From assembly GCF_035582795.1 (NCBI RefSeq), contig NC_134366.1, positions 6,616,828-6,680,827 on the forward strand: a stretch of 64,000 nt of DNA, read 5' to 3'. Origin of the DNA: Mycteria americana. Taxonomy: Eukaryota > Chordata > Aves > Ciconiiformes > Ciconiidae. This document shows positions 52,401 to 64,000 of the stretch, piece by piece. The notes under the pieces were generated by a model. It was given only the letters and a program-made list of their open reading frames with translations. It did not search any database and was not told the origin of the DNA. Positions within the stretch are counted from its first letter, which is position 1. Each line of letters begins with the position of its first letter. The position numbers were made by a program, and so were the translations under genes.

Positions 52401-54670
52401 GAGTGCTGTTGCTCCAAGGCAGTGTGCAGATTTGAGGGCTAAAGAGAAAATCAGATTCTTAACATAGAAAAACTAGGATTTTCTGTTGAGAAATTCTATC
52501 TGTTATGATATGACTTACATAGGTTTACCAACTTTCACAGAGTTGCAGTAGTGAGGAGGAACTGTTTATTTTTAACTCTAAAGTTACTTGGAAAACTTTT
52601 TTCATTGCATGTGGTAGGGAGGCAAAAATAACAGCAGATTTCTGTTAATACCAGCTTTTTGCTATGATTATAATTTGTGTTTATTTTTATTATGCCCAAA
52701 AGAGACATCCTCTATTCCTGTGGTGTTACTAACTTTAAAGAAACTAAAAGTATACCATACTTGTGCTCCATCTGACATGATTTCTATTCCCTGCTCTCCA
52801 GAGAATGAGATTTTGCCTTCAGGAGAGCATTTTGATGTCTGTGTTCATACCTATTTGCTGTCATGTGCACAGTTGAATTTTCTGTGTCTTGTGGGGTCTT
52901 CTGTGTGAAACAGTGGTTTGCGTTTGCTGATGCTAATGGAGGATCATCAGCATCACTGTGTTTGTCTCAGAATCACTTGTGGTCACTGTCAACTCATGGG
53001 CAGTGAACCATAACCAGAATGTGCAATAAGGTCCTTAATTAGCAGTTGTGATTTGTCTCTGTGAGAATCTTAACCTAAATTAAAGCAATCAAAAGATACT
53101 TTATATCAAATTCCATAGAGTTCTTCATCAGTGGATGCCACAATCTAGTTATGTATTGCATGACTTTGTTTTGCGGGATCCATTTCTTGAAAATATAAAG
53201 TGTCTTTCTCAGGCTCAAGTAATTTTCCTTCCAGCTATTACGGTTGAAGTTACTAGATGTGTTTGGTGTGTAAGTAAAGTAATGTTGATTCTTCCATTGA
53301 TTTTTTTATAAACATGTTTGTTTTCTCTCTGTAAAACACTTTTTTACTTTCTGTGCATGAGTGTTGTGTGAATAACAGAGAGGCTGTTGAATAGGTCAGT
53401 ATACAAATTTCAGAATTAGATTTACAGATGCATCAGTTGACAATAGTGACTTATTTGTTTGAAACTTAAGTTCCATTCCCTCTTGTATCCGTTTGGTATC
53501 TTGTGTCCATTTTGTAATTTTAGCCAATTATAGACACAGTATCTTTAAGACACAGATACATCTACAGGTGTATCTTAAAGGGGGAGGTAGTGAGAAGGAT
53601 TAGGTTTTCAATGATCTGAGTTTCAGACTTCTAACATATTATTATGACCAGGGGTCCCTGGTCAGTGAGCTGTTGAGGGAAGGTCGCAATCAGATAGGAG
53701 AAGGAGGGAAATGGTGCTGAATTTGTTAGGAACTTAAATAGCAGTCTCATTCCTATAAATGGGAAAAATAGGAAGAGAAACCTTGTATGAACCCTCCTCC
53801 CTCTAAGACAGAGGCACGCATTGTGTGTCTGTTATCCCACTGAATACAGGAGACGCAGATTTCTAGCATTATACCACAGAGTATTTCTCAGTAGGTGGAA
53901 GCTAGCAGACGAGGCGGCTGGATAGAATTTGAGGATAAGAGGGTCATGCAGTGTGCATGAACTGTCAGATGCCTTGGTATCCTTAATGACTGTATTTATC
54001 TGATCAGTAATTTAAAGCAGCATCTAGTGTTTAGAGTTATGGCACAGTCACAAGATACATTTAATTATGCAAAAATCTGTTTTTTCAGCTCTTGACATCT
54101 GCACACTCCCAGTCATTAGACTAATGGTGGTGTACTAATGCTACCAAGGAAAAATATTTTTCTTGTGCTCTGGCAATAAAAAGGAAAAATAAGAGTGCTA
54201 TACTTTGCAGTTAATGGAAGAGACAGATCCATGTCAAGAACATGGTGACTAAATTAACAGCATTAGTAATTTCTATAATGAACGTTATATTTTTGTTGTT
54301 AAACTTCAGCTTTTTTTTTCTTTTTTTTTCTGTATACTGAGGAATAATAAATGAAACTGAGAAGAACACAATGTTCTTCCTATGAAGCTAGTTTTCTGTC
54401 CCCTCCCCCCTCCTTTAAGAAACTGGCTTCCTCATAGGAGAAAGTAAATTTCACATAGTAACACAAGAAAAGTTACTTGTCTAAATGTTTTGCTCTTAGC
54501 TGCAAGTCCTAAGGCTTTCTTTTAACAGCTACAGTTACAAATCTTGTTGTTTTCCATGCCTTCCTTTTTTCCGATTGTAGATATTACAGTGTACAAAAAG
54601 GGCAGAAGGAGTGCAACTCTTTTTGCTCTTTTGAGTTCTGTCTTTACTCCCTGTGCCCCATTTTTCACAG

Positions 54671-54713
54671 GAACGGATTGATGAAGAAGATGCAGCAGAA
54701 AAAGTACTTCCAG
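54671..54713 (+). other. Candidate small exon upstream of the sodium channel
   Basis: A 43-base segment with a strong acceptor (pyrimidine-rich CCCCATTTTTCACAG) and a consensus donor (CAG|GTAAGG). It is purine-rich, as exonic splicing enhancers often are. The strand agrees with the downstream SCN gene, so a 5'-UTR exon of that gene or an exon of a non-coding RNA is possible. No protein family is recognised. Confidence 0.4.
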
Positions 54714-55538
54714 GTAAGGATCTTTTTTGTATTTAGTCATTCTAGCTGGAACAGCATTGTAAATGTGGCTGCTTTTGACCGTAGCAGATATAGTGTCATT
54801 ATAGAATGATGCTTTACTCATCTTTAAGATTCTGCTGTCTTAATTGAACTTGCCTTGAGAACATACTATTGCTTTCTGGAAAAATAACTTACGCTGGAAC
54901 TTAAAATGACTTATTGTTATTTGCTTCACAGAACACTTAGCGTCTTTATTTCTTTAAAACCATCTGTAGTTGTTTCCTTTGCTGATGATACCTATCAAGC
55001 AAAGTGTTTGATCACAATTGTTTTTCTGTTTGGATGCATTAGGGCTGCCTGGCTTTTAATGGCAGTGTAGTTCCTTCAGTAGAATTCTTCCAGCAAAACC
55101 GATAGTAATTCTTATCATCAGGAAAGATGATAGGAAAGATTTAAAATCTACCCAATAAAGAGTAAAAAAAATTTTTGGACAGTAGTGGGTTCTGTTGATG
55201 TAACTGTAAGAGATATAACTGTACTTAGCAATAGGGCTTACCATTAATTTATACCTGCTAGTATCCAATACCTGTTGCTATGTTTATACATAACTTTTAT
55301 TTAAATAAATATAAGCGATTTCAGATATGAGGGTAAATGTGGTTTTTATTTTGCTCAAACAAGGTTTGTATATTTTAACAGAAGTTAGGGCATAATGTGA
55401 TACTGAATGTATTTTAGGCTCTGATCTTGTATATATGAGATAGTGTATTTGACTTTGAGATTTTGTCGTTATAAGGTACAATGAACATACATCATAGCCT
55501 GGGAACAATAAAAAATAGAAATTAAGAATGAAAACCAT

Positions 55539-55588
55539 ATATGTAACTCAGATTTCTAACCAAATATGTAACTCAGATTTCTAACCAA
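55539..55588. repeat. 25-base tandem duplication
   Basis: Two perfect head-to-tail copies beginning ATATGTAACTCAGATTTC, at 55539-55563 and 55564-55588. This is a recent local duplication in non-coding DNA. Confidence 0.85.
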
Positions 55589-55849
55589 AAGCTTTTAATG
55601 AAGGGCAAAATTTGTGCCATTATTTAATATATGCTAGAAAGTTCATCTGGTTAAAACCTCAGAATGAAAAGTGAAGCAGGACAGCTTTTGCTTTCATATA
55701 TATTTTATATATATATTTCTGATTGAACAGAAAAACCTCTTTGCTTTTAATAAATGTAACTGTGATTTCAGCAGAAAGAAAATAATTGATTAATATTTAG
55801 GTGGTTATTCTTCAAAAGCGTCACCCGTGCACTTTTTCCTTTTTTACAG

Positions 55850-56006
55850 TGTTCCCAGTGAGATCACGAAATTTCCTTTATTGCTGTCAGAAGAGCAACC
55901 AAGCTCCTCCCTCCATCCCGCCCCCAGGCATCCCAATACAAAAGAAAACTTTCTGCATGGGAGCTAACTAGGCAGATAGGATGTTCCTTTGAACGGAGTG
56001 GTGAAG
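55850..56006 (+). other. Candidate exon upstream of the sodium channel
   Basis: A 157-base segment preceded by a very strong acceptor (CTTTTTCCTTTTTTACAG) and ending at GAAG|GTGAGA. It is richer in C than its surroundings, for example around 55900-55930. It could be a 5'-UTR exon spliced onto the SCN coding exon at 63302. If joined after the candidate exon at 54671, the frame of that exon stays open for about 38 codons before a TAG near 55968. Confidence 0.4.
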
Positions 56007-59000
56007 GTGAGAAAATGAAGACTTTCTGTGTCTTTGAAAATACAAGCTGGCTGAAATTAGCTTAAGAAATCAGTGTGAGGGTTTTTTATTTTGAAAGGGA
56101 TGTTGTAAGTATTTTGGTTTTGCTAAATACTTGTATACTATAAGAAATTTCAATTTCTAATTTTCTTAATTTAAATCTATGTATGTTTGATAAAAATAGG
56201 GATATATGTATACATGTGTGTATATATATGCAAAAAATATGTGCACACATGCTTTTAAGTCTTAGATGTGGTTTTATTTTAGATACAGGTAGCATGTACA
56301 TGAGAAAATGTGCCTTTAATGTAGAACTACTATATTGCTGTAAACATGCAGCTCTTTCTTTGGTTCACATGTGGCAGTATAACATTTTACTAAACATTAA
56401 TATATTTCTCATATTAGTTACTGACTACTTTTTGTCTTGTAGTTTGTTATATTGGCTTATGCACAGTAGTCCTTAAATTGGCTTTAGTACTATCTAATCT
56501 GAGCTGTACTTATCTCAAGATAGTGGAATTTCTTTACCTACACAAATCTGGAATGTTTTTCTCACAAAAATGCTGGTGAGTGATTTTTTTTTTTTTCAGG
56601 ATATTTAAGTAATGCACAATCTAGCCTGTTGCATACATTTCTGATTTTGGAGGCAGTGAGTGAATAATTTTATTATATTATATTGATATGGTGAATAGCT
56701 TTTTTATATTACATCTGATTTAAAAAAAAACCACCAATAGATATTTATCCAAACACAAAGTTGTTGTTGGCGGGGGTTGCAGGGAGTGGGGGACAAAATG
56801 CTAGGTGGAAGAAATGGCCATGTATTTTAGAAACAGGAGTAGTCCAATAAAATTTCCAAGTTTTATTTTAGAAAGGACTAAGATAAATCTGTTAAATCTG
56901 TTGATTAATATGGGTAGTTAAATAGAATAAAATGGTGATCAGAGAGCAGAATTATCTTCTCTTTATTGAAACTGAGTAGGTGATAGCAGTAGCTTTTTAT
57001 AAGGTATTGTACAACACAGAAAAGAGAATTCTTAGCCTATTTCGTAAGGTGTTGCTGTGAGCTGCTTTCTCATTTTTTCTTTTTCCACATGAACATCTTT
57101 TTCCAGATGAACAGCGGTTCATCTGTTTCAGAAATATTTGAGCTACATATAAAAAATAGTGTTTTCATTCCTTTTTTAATCATCTTTTTTGTGGAAAGTA
57201 AGTTATTATTTTTAATAATGGGCATTCATTGCAGTATACCTGTCTAGTGCATCCATGGTAATGATGAACTTGGAGATGCTTATAATATTCAGAGTTTTCA
57301 GATTGGTGTTTCCTGTTGTATATAGTGAACTGATTGAATGTAAAGTTTGAAATCTGAGATAGCTAATACAGACTATTGGCTTTGCTAGCATCTGGTTCTG
57401 CTTTTGTGGATCATATAGGAAGGTGACTCCAGAGTGCTAGAGGTCTCTGCTTAACAGCAAGGAAAGTTTTGGCAGCTATGGAATGATTCAGTGCCAGACT
57501 GATACCTAAATGCAGCTCTCTGTGTGTGATCTAGGTGTTTAAACTCCCATTACAGTCAGTGGAGATTTAGTTAATGTTGTTACTGGAGTTTTAGATGATT
57601 TTAAAGTACCTGTCTCCCTTTGGTCATTTGGATATCTCTAGCCTTGATTGACTATACATACCACTAGATATCCACTGACTGTCATGGGAGTTAGGATGCC
57701 TTGTTCACATGCAGGACCTCAACGAAGATGTCTTTGTCTGCAGACTGTATCCATCCGTAACATCTTTGTGTTTCTGTATGTCTGACCTATGTGTTAATAT
57801 AAATTTGTATATTTTTAAGGTACTAAAAAGGCTACTGATTTTGTTGATATAGCTGAAAAGACCATCTTGTTCCGTGAACCAAAACTGAATGTGATTTATG
57901 TACTGAAGTGTGGTTAAGTACTCCTTCGTGAACTGCTTGGAAATAACTGGTTCTGGATGTTTTGTTATTATCATTGTCTGAACTGTGTATAAGATTTATT
58001 AAAATTTTATTTTGCAAATGCTCACTTAAAATGAGTTTTGACAAATACACTGATTGGTCAAAACGAGCTTTTTGGAAATACTGTGGATAAGTACTGAAAA
58101 AGGAACATGGCTCTGACTAGAGCATAGATTTTAATAATTCCAGTCCTGTGGTGGTGAATCTCATGGTAAGTATTGCTCATGTTTTATTCTTTTATTTATT
58201 CATTTTAAGATACTTCTTGACCTATGTTAAGCAGATAGTTATTTGATTTTGTGCTTTCAAACAAAATCCTACCACAGGGACACATTTTTATTCTTTATTC
58301 CCGTGTGAAAGAGTCTACTAAATGCATACTAAAACCAAACTAAACAGATAGTTTACCCTTTATTTTTTCAGATCCAGGTGCTCACAGGAAATATTCAGTG
58401 GGTGGCTATTGACAAGGGAGTGAATAGAAATAATTTGAGACTCAGAATTGATTACTATACATGTAGAACTAGATTGAAACACAAATAAGGACATTTTTCT
58501 ATTTATGTTCCTACTAGTTTTCCCATCTTATACTTGGGAAACTCCTCCTCAAAAAATGCCCCTTACTGACTTTGATAGTGTTTTACTGAGCAGTTTTATT
58601 AGTTTAAATTCCTCCCTTACGAACCATTGAATATCTTATGGTCAGTAGTTTGGTTGCTGTTACCTTGTTGCATATGAAAGGAACTCTACCTACTTTTAGG
58701 GAGCTGAAAGGAGTTCTGAAATTCACATAAATGGAACCAAATTAAGGAGTTGCGTATAGGGCTTGAATTTGTATTTTGTTTTCCATTCTAAAAGTCTAAA
58801 TCTGTTAGTTATATCTCTAGTGATTAGTCATGACTCCAGTGAGCACTTTGTAATTTGTGTCTGTGAAACATTGTATTAATAGACTCATTTTTTGGCAGTA
58901 CTTTGCTATTCTAGAGAAAATAGTCCTAAAGGAGAGCTTTTCTCGTAAGAAATTTTTATAGATAATTGTACTATAGTAGTGCCCATGTGTCCATTTCATT

Positions 59001-62000
59001 TAATGACTTGTTTTTCGTCTCTTTTTAATACTTTGCAGATCATTTGTTCAGTAAATTTCATCAGTATACCTGGAATTCCTTGGGTTTTGACATAACAAGA
59101 TTCTGTGTCATTTCCACAGTATCCAAAGTCAGCCTTAAGACAGTTAGACTAACCTAAAACTGTGGCTAGCTATATACACTGAATTCAGTTAATCTCAAGA
59201 TGAGAAAAATAAGTAATTTCCATTTTAATTAGAAAACAAAAAGGTGAATTTGAAGACATATTTTTGTATCCCTGATCCTGTAGAGAGTGATCCTTTAGTA
59301 ACTGAAGGTCCCACCAGTGCATTTGTATCGGTTACTGATGGACCGTGCTCTACTATAGGACCAGAGATATCAAAACCTGTCGTAGGATTTGCAATTCTTA
59401 ATTTAATTTAAATGGAAATTTCTTACATATCCTGTATATGAAATTAACAGATCTGGACTCTAGCCTTGTATTTGCCTTCAGCAGCATGCTTTGGGTAGTG
59501 TATTGTTAGGATTTCCCCAGACTAACTTATATTTACACACCCAAGTTTGTTCTCCCAGGTTCTAGAAGAAATCCCATTCAGTAGTGCTTTAGCTTACTTC
59601 TGAGAACACTTGTTCTGTAGCTTCCCTCCCAGAATCGTTTACTAGGGAGACTTTTCTATCCAGTGCAAAGACTGAAATTATTTCTAAGGGTAACACTTTT
59701 CCTCAGTGTCTTGACTTAATTCAGCTAGTTCAGCAGCATATGATGAGGTGGCTGTGTTCAGCTGAGCTTCAGGAATTTTGAGTAGTCACTCTGTCTTTTC
59801 AAATTTTTTTAGTCACCTGTATCACAAGGATTTTTTCAGTCACATCATCTTAGCTTCCTTTTCCCTAACCTGCGTCACAATCTGTAAATGCTTGGCAGTT
59901 GATGAAAGGCCAAAAAGTCTGTTGTTCCACATGAGCACAAGTACATTGCTGGTACAGGTCTTTTGAAGAAATCTCACGTTGTCCATGAATGCTTATCAAT
60001 TATGACTTCTAGTCACTGCTGCTGAAGGGGATGTGCAGGGCTTTTTTTGCTCTTGATCACTGCTTTTGACAGATTCAGCCTTCATTTTTTTTTGAAAATT
60101 CAGTTCAGAAATCCTTAATACTAAAACAATGTATTAACTAAAGCCATTTTCTTTGTTTCATTTATTACAGTCAATGTAGTTACCTAAAAGCTCAGTCTCT
60201 CTGTTGTCCTTAAAACTGCTTTGAAGATAAAATTAATCTTCTTAGAATTATTAAAAATTGAAAAAAAAAAAAAAAGAGCATGTTGATTTTCACTTTGTCT
60301 TTTGAGCTTTCCATTAGAAATGGGTCTGTGTGGTTTTGCAAAGTAACAGTTCTTTGATTATATACTTTCAATTTGTTACCATGGTAAATTTTGATCTCTG
60401 AGTCGTGGCCCTGATCAGATCTGAACTTGCTTGTAAAGTCCCAGGAGGAAGAAAAAACCTCAAAATCCCCTAAACCAAAACAAAATTGTTGCACAGTCAT
60501 TCTGGCTCCAGACAGTTGCATATTCTTTTTAAAGAAATATACCTATGCATTTAAAGAAAAGAGCTATAATTACAAGAGAGTATTGATTCTCTGTCATGGT
60601 CCACACGTGAGCTCACAAAACTGAAGTAGCATAGCTGGACTTTGGGCAATCAAAAACACAGAGTGTTTTAAAGACTTGTTGCTGACCAGAAGTGTTTATT
60701 AGATGGGAGCAGTTGGCTTTGACATAAGTCACAAAGGGCAAGTCGTCCTGTAATGGGTCAAAATTTTCTTCATCTTTTGCGGATGAGAACTGCAGGCGTG
60801 TAAATTGCTGTCACCTACAAGTAATGTGGTAAATTTGGGCCAGAAGTCATTAGTAACTGAATACTTACGGTGATTTGCCTTAAGTCACTTCAGTGCTTCT
60901 CATTACCTTGCCACCCTTCCCCTTTGTCAGTAATTTAAACTCAAGCAGAATAATTGAAAATAAATTCTTAAGGTACTCTGCTTATCCTGAGAAGGATTGC
61001 AGTATTTGTGAATATGTCAGAACGTGAAGATGCTTCATCATATTTACCTTTTCCCAGGCTGGTATGGGAGGCAAAATTGGCCCATAGCTGTCAGCATGAA
61101 GAAACAAGTCAATGACTCGGATCAAAATCCAAGTAGTTAGTAGTAATTAAATTTGTTTCTTCTGATGTGTGGAAAGAGTAATTATTGAACAAATAGACAT
61201 AACCAAGATCTCCAGAAACAGCAGACGCTCTAGTGCAGAGCCACAAAGCATTAAGGCACTGTGGAATTCTAGGACAGACTAATCTTCCTGTTGACCTGCA
61301 GTTGTGAGGAGGGCAATACCAGATTTACTTCATTATTTGGTTTGTAGTAGTCCTTTATGATGTCTTTAGATTGTTTAAATTCTGCATAACAGTCAGTGGG
61401 TACGGAGCTTCATGAAGGTTGATCGGTGGTCAAATCACTTCCTAGAGAAGTTTGTTTTGAGGAAGTGCAGGTCCCTGGCTTTTCTAAGCATATAGAACAG
61501 GGGTGGTCACAAGCAGAATTACGCACAGCAGCTATCCCAGTTCTATCACTGGTGTTACTGTAATTTTTTGAGAACTGTGTACTAAATGATTCTTCATTAT
61601 CAAGTCTTGGTGTGAAAGTACGCAGGACTCATTGTCAGCAAAGTTAGTGAAATAATATGAAGCAGCACGCTATGCTTTGTAGTGTGATACATCATACCGT
61701 TTGTACACTTGTGATAACTCATGTCAAGGCAAATTAATTTCAACAGATGTCTTATAAAAACTTCAGGAAATCTGGAGGTATATTTGAAACTCAGATGTTT
61801 CCCAGACACTGCATCTTGGTTTTGGCCTCAGTTTATAAAAGTTTGTAATACAATTTGTTATTTAATGTCAATGCAAATATTCTTTCATCAAACCACATAT
61901 GGTAGAGCCTCAGTTGTGGCCACATTCTCAGTTTCCTACTCAACAAAATTAGAAAAAAGCCTCATGAGCAGAGCTTTTCAGCCATAACTAAATGGCACAA

Positions 62001-62140
62001 GGGAAAGAGTTCAGAGTTGGAACAACAGGAAGAGCAAAGCACAAACATGACTAACAAATCAGCAGAATCAGAGGAGAGCAAAGCTCAAGACAGATAAGGT
62101 AAAACCTGCCATTTCTTGTGTTGTTTTTACTACAAGACAT
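56007..62140. other. AT-rich non-coding region, possible sodium channel 5' intron
   Basis: No gene, RNA gene or recognisable repeat body is seen beyond simple TA/TG runs (for example 56205-56232) and short homopolymers (60258-60275). Long chance frames such as 60210-60521 (-) contain poly-lysine or poly-phenylalanine from homopolymers. Confidence 0.5.
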
Positions 62141-62278
62141 AAATACCTCCTTGGATGTACTCAAAACTCAACTGGACAAAGCCTTGAGCCAAATTCAGTG
62201 TTGGCCTTGCTTTGAGCAGAGGATGGATCTGATGAGCTTCAGGGTCCTTTCCAATTAGACCGTTTTGTGATCCCATGT
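62141..62278 (+). mobile_element. CR1 3'-end fragment
   Basis: Follows the CR1 3' end with mutations: CTTGGATGTACTCAAAACTC, then CTGGACAAAGCCTTGAGC, TTGCTTTGAGCAGAGGATGG, and CCTTTCCAATTAGACC ending TTTTGTGATC. It is about 140 bases and degraded. Confidence 0.75.
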
Positions 62279-62576
62279 AAGCAGCAGGGGTGGTAGATAT
62301 GGAACTAACTTCTGTTTGCAAGAAGTAAAGAGGTACAGTAACTGAAGTGCAAGGCTGCTGATACTATAAGCTGCTACAGAGAGAAACAATTAGATGATTG
62401 TCAGAGTTCTGACAGAGATGTGATTTTGACGCTTCCTAGCTGGAAAGGCAAAGGAAAAAAGTCTCTCTTCTGCAACCTGAATTATACAGGGGGGATCCAG
62501 AATCAGTTGTTGATCTTTGTCGGTTTTGTTTTACGTTACCCTTTCTTCTAAATGAATGTGCTTCTAGTTGGTTTTG

Positions 62577-63095
62577 CTTTATATCCTGGGGTGCATCAAA
62601 CACAGCATAACCAGCCAGTCAAAAGAGGTGATTATCCCGCTGTATTCAGCGTTGGTGTGGCCTCGCCTGGAGCACTGTGTGCAGTTCTGGGCCCCACCAT
62701 TTCAGAAGGAGGTGAAGGTCTCTGAATGCATCCAGAGGAGGGCGACAAAGCTGGAGAAAGGGCTGGAAGGAATGTCCTGTGAGGAGCGGCTACGGGCTTG
62801 GGGCTTGTGTGGTTTGGAGAAGAGGAGGCTGAGGGGCGACCTCATTGCTCTCCACAGCTTCCTGAGGAGACGTGGAGAGGGAGGTGGTGATCTCTTCTCC
62901 CTGGTATCCAGTGATAGGACGCGTGGGAATGGTTCAAAGCTGGGCCAGGGGAGGGTTAGACTGGACGTGAGGAAGCATTTCTTTACCGAGAGGGTGGTCA
63001 AACACTGGAGCAGGCTTCCTAGAGAGGCGGTCGATGCCCCAAGCCTGTCAGTGTTTAAGAGGCGTTTGGACAATGCCCGTAACAACGTGCTTTAA
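62577..63095 (+). pseudogene. CR1 ORF2 C-terminal remnant
   Basis: About 170 codons from the region downstream of the reverse transcriptase core. It lacks the endonuclease and the catalytic FADD motif, so it has no activity of its own. The open frame reflects limited age, not function. Confidence 0.9.
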
Positions 63096-63185
63096 CTTTT
63101 GGTCAGCCCTGAAGTGGTCAGGCAGTTGGACTAGATGATTGTTGTAGGTCCCTTCCAACTGAAATATGCTGTTCTATGCTATTTT
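62577..63185 (+). mobile_element. CR1 fragment with open C-terminal ORF2
   Basis: About 610 bases covering the last part of CR1 ORF2 and the short 3' UTR. The frame is open from 62568 to 63095, with CR1 hallmarks [48 protein letters not shown] and [11 protein letters not shown]. The tail reads GGTCCCTTCCAACT and then GCTGTTCTATGCTAT, a different CR1 subfamily ending from the intron 14 copy. The absence of stops suggests a younger insertion. It ends about 115 bases before the acceptor of the sodium channel coding exon. Confidence 0.93.
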
Positions 63186-63317
63186 CAGACGGGGTTTCAC
63201 AGAAGAAGAAATAATTTATCTAATGGGTATTAGTTTTAAGTTGTGTATTATTTCTGTTATTTTCTAATTATCAATAGCTTTCTCTTTTAAGTTACTTCTA
63301 GCACTGAAAACAAACAT

Positions 63318-63599
63318 ATGGAAGGAAAAATGGATCCCGTGTTTTGGCCATCAGGAGCTAACAGCTTTCGACGTTTCACCCCTGAGTCTTTGGCAGCAAT
63401 TGAGGAAAGAATTGCTAAGAAAAAAAAGCAGCAAGCCAAAGTTAAGCGGGAGAATAAGGACCAAGGAGTTGAAGATAAACTTACTCCTCAGCTTGATCTG
63501 AAAACCTGCAAAAAACTGCCGTCTCTGTATGGGGATCTTCCTGTGGAGCTCATTGGGGAACCCCTGGAAGATTTGGATCCATACTACAGTGATCACAAG
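63318..63599 (+). CDS. SCN11A-like: Voltage-gated sodium channel alpha subunit, first coding exon (partial gene)
   Basis: The exon runs from an acceptor at 63300-63301 (TTACTTCTAG) to a donor after 63599 (CACAAG|GTTAAA). The frame ends in phase 0 directly after DPYYSDHK, the same point as exon 1 of vertebrate Nav genes. The cytoplasmic N-terminus carries the family signatures FRRFTPESLAAIEERIA, a Lys-rich stretch (KKKKQQAKVK), PQLDLKTCKKLPSLYGDLP and ELIGEPLEDLDPYY. Two in-frame ATGs compete: 63318 (C at -3) and 63330 (A at -3, G at +4, better context), giving 94 or 90 residues in this exon. The protein would be a four-domain channel carrying the rising phase of action potentials. Sequence places it in the SCN5A/10A/11A group. 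The label SCN11A rests on its position next to WDR48 as in mammals; SCN10A is possible. The remaining exons lie beyond the window. Confidence 0.88.
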
Positions 63600-64000
63600 G
63601 TTAAAACTTTCAAAAGCATTTTTTAATTTAATTTTGTCTGCTGAACTCTTGAGAGATAGTAAAAGCTCTATTCAGGAGATGCTGGTTTTTGATTGTTCTG
63701 TAGACAGATCTTCAAACATTATTAGCGTTTTTTTGGGGCAGGAGTGCTAAGGTATGTTCCACATTATGTAATGAAACGGTGTTTTAAGTTCCAGTCAGCA
63801 ATCAGAATTAATTATGAAAATATGATACACTTGATAGGTACACTTTGATAGGAAACATATTCTGGGATAACTGATGCTTTGTTTTCCAGAGCAGTTTCTA
63901 TGATGTCTGTGGGGCTGAACTCACTGTTGTATAAACAGTGCCTGTCAAACAGTAGATCACGCTGGAATTGCTGACTTACTGCAGATGGTTTTTGCTGAAT
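63600..64000 (+). other. Start of sodium channel intron after coding exon 1
   Basis: AT-rich sequence following the donor at 63600. The next Nav exon, which should begin with a TFIV/TFMV-type motif, is not found before the window ends. Confidence 0.7.

Larger units (their letters stand above)
46790..54670. other. AT-rich intergenic region between WDR48 and the sodium channel
   Basis: No coding exon is recognised. A G13 run is at 46957-46969. Two old CR1 remnants lie inside and are listed separately. Reading frames such as 48090-48437 (+) and 52675-52908 (+) are AT-rich and featureless. Non-coding first exons of the sodium channel gene could lie here but give no signal I can pin down. Confidence 0.5.

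Noticed and set aside
62702-63085. 127-codon - strand frame near the sodium channel exon
   Set aside because: Antisense shadow of the CR1 fragment at 62577-63185.
63318-63599. SCN5A as the identity of the sodium channel exon
   Set aside because: In mammals SCN10A and SCN11A lie between SCN5A and WDR48, and the N-terminal wording is no closer to SCN5A than to the other two. A definite choice needs the rest of the gene.

Overview
The window looks like ordinary nuclear DNA of a bird. Several copies of the CR1 LINE are present, with its diagnostic 3' end (an ATTCTRTG-type octamer repeat). There are no primate- or rodent-type SINEs, and the genes are typical vertebrate genes with small exons in AT-rich introns. 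A crocodilian or turtle cannot be strictly excluded, because CR1 is also abundant there. Bacterial features (operons, CRISPR, insertion sequences) are absent.

Layout from left to right. 1-1074 is unassigned. A CpG island (about 1075-2110) is the promoter of GORASP1 (GRASP65), which runs on the + strand in nine coding exons from 1706 to 9853. I could splice these completely into an open frame of 430 residues. A gene-poor gap of about 8 kb follows between the two stop codons; it probably holds both 3' UTRs. WDR48 (UAF1) runs on the - strand with 19 coding exons from 46429 down to 17910, and these splice into exactly 677 residues. Its introns carry a 2.65 kb decayed CR1 copy (23445-26089) and a short CR1 tail beside the exon 8 splice donor. 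A second CpG island (about 45770-46760) covers the WDR48 start. From 46790 to 62140 there is AT-rich intergenic or 5'-UTR territory with old CR1 scraps and two well-formed candidate non-coding exons (54671-54713 and 55850-56006). At 63302-63599 lies the first coding exon of a voltage-gated sodium channel alpha subunit of the SCN5A/SCN10A/SCN11A group. The rest of that gene lies to the right of the window.

The order GORASP1 - WDR48 - SCN, with GORASP1 and WDR48 tail to tail and WDR48 and SCN head to head, is as I remember it from human 3p22, where SCN11A is the channel next to WDR48. The genes do not form a functional pathway. GORASP1 works in Golgi stacking, WDR48 activates the USP1/USP12/USP46 deubiquitinases, and the SCN product is a plasma-membrane ion channel. 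Their proximity is conserved synteny.

I found no convincing novel system. The observations most worth checking are the candidate exons upstream of the sodium channel, RFX-type X-box motifs in the WDR48 CpG island, and repeats lying within tens of bases of splice sites.
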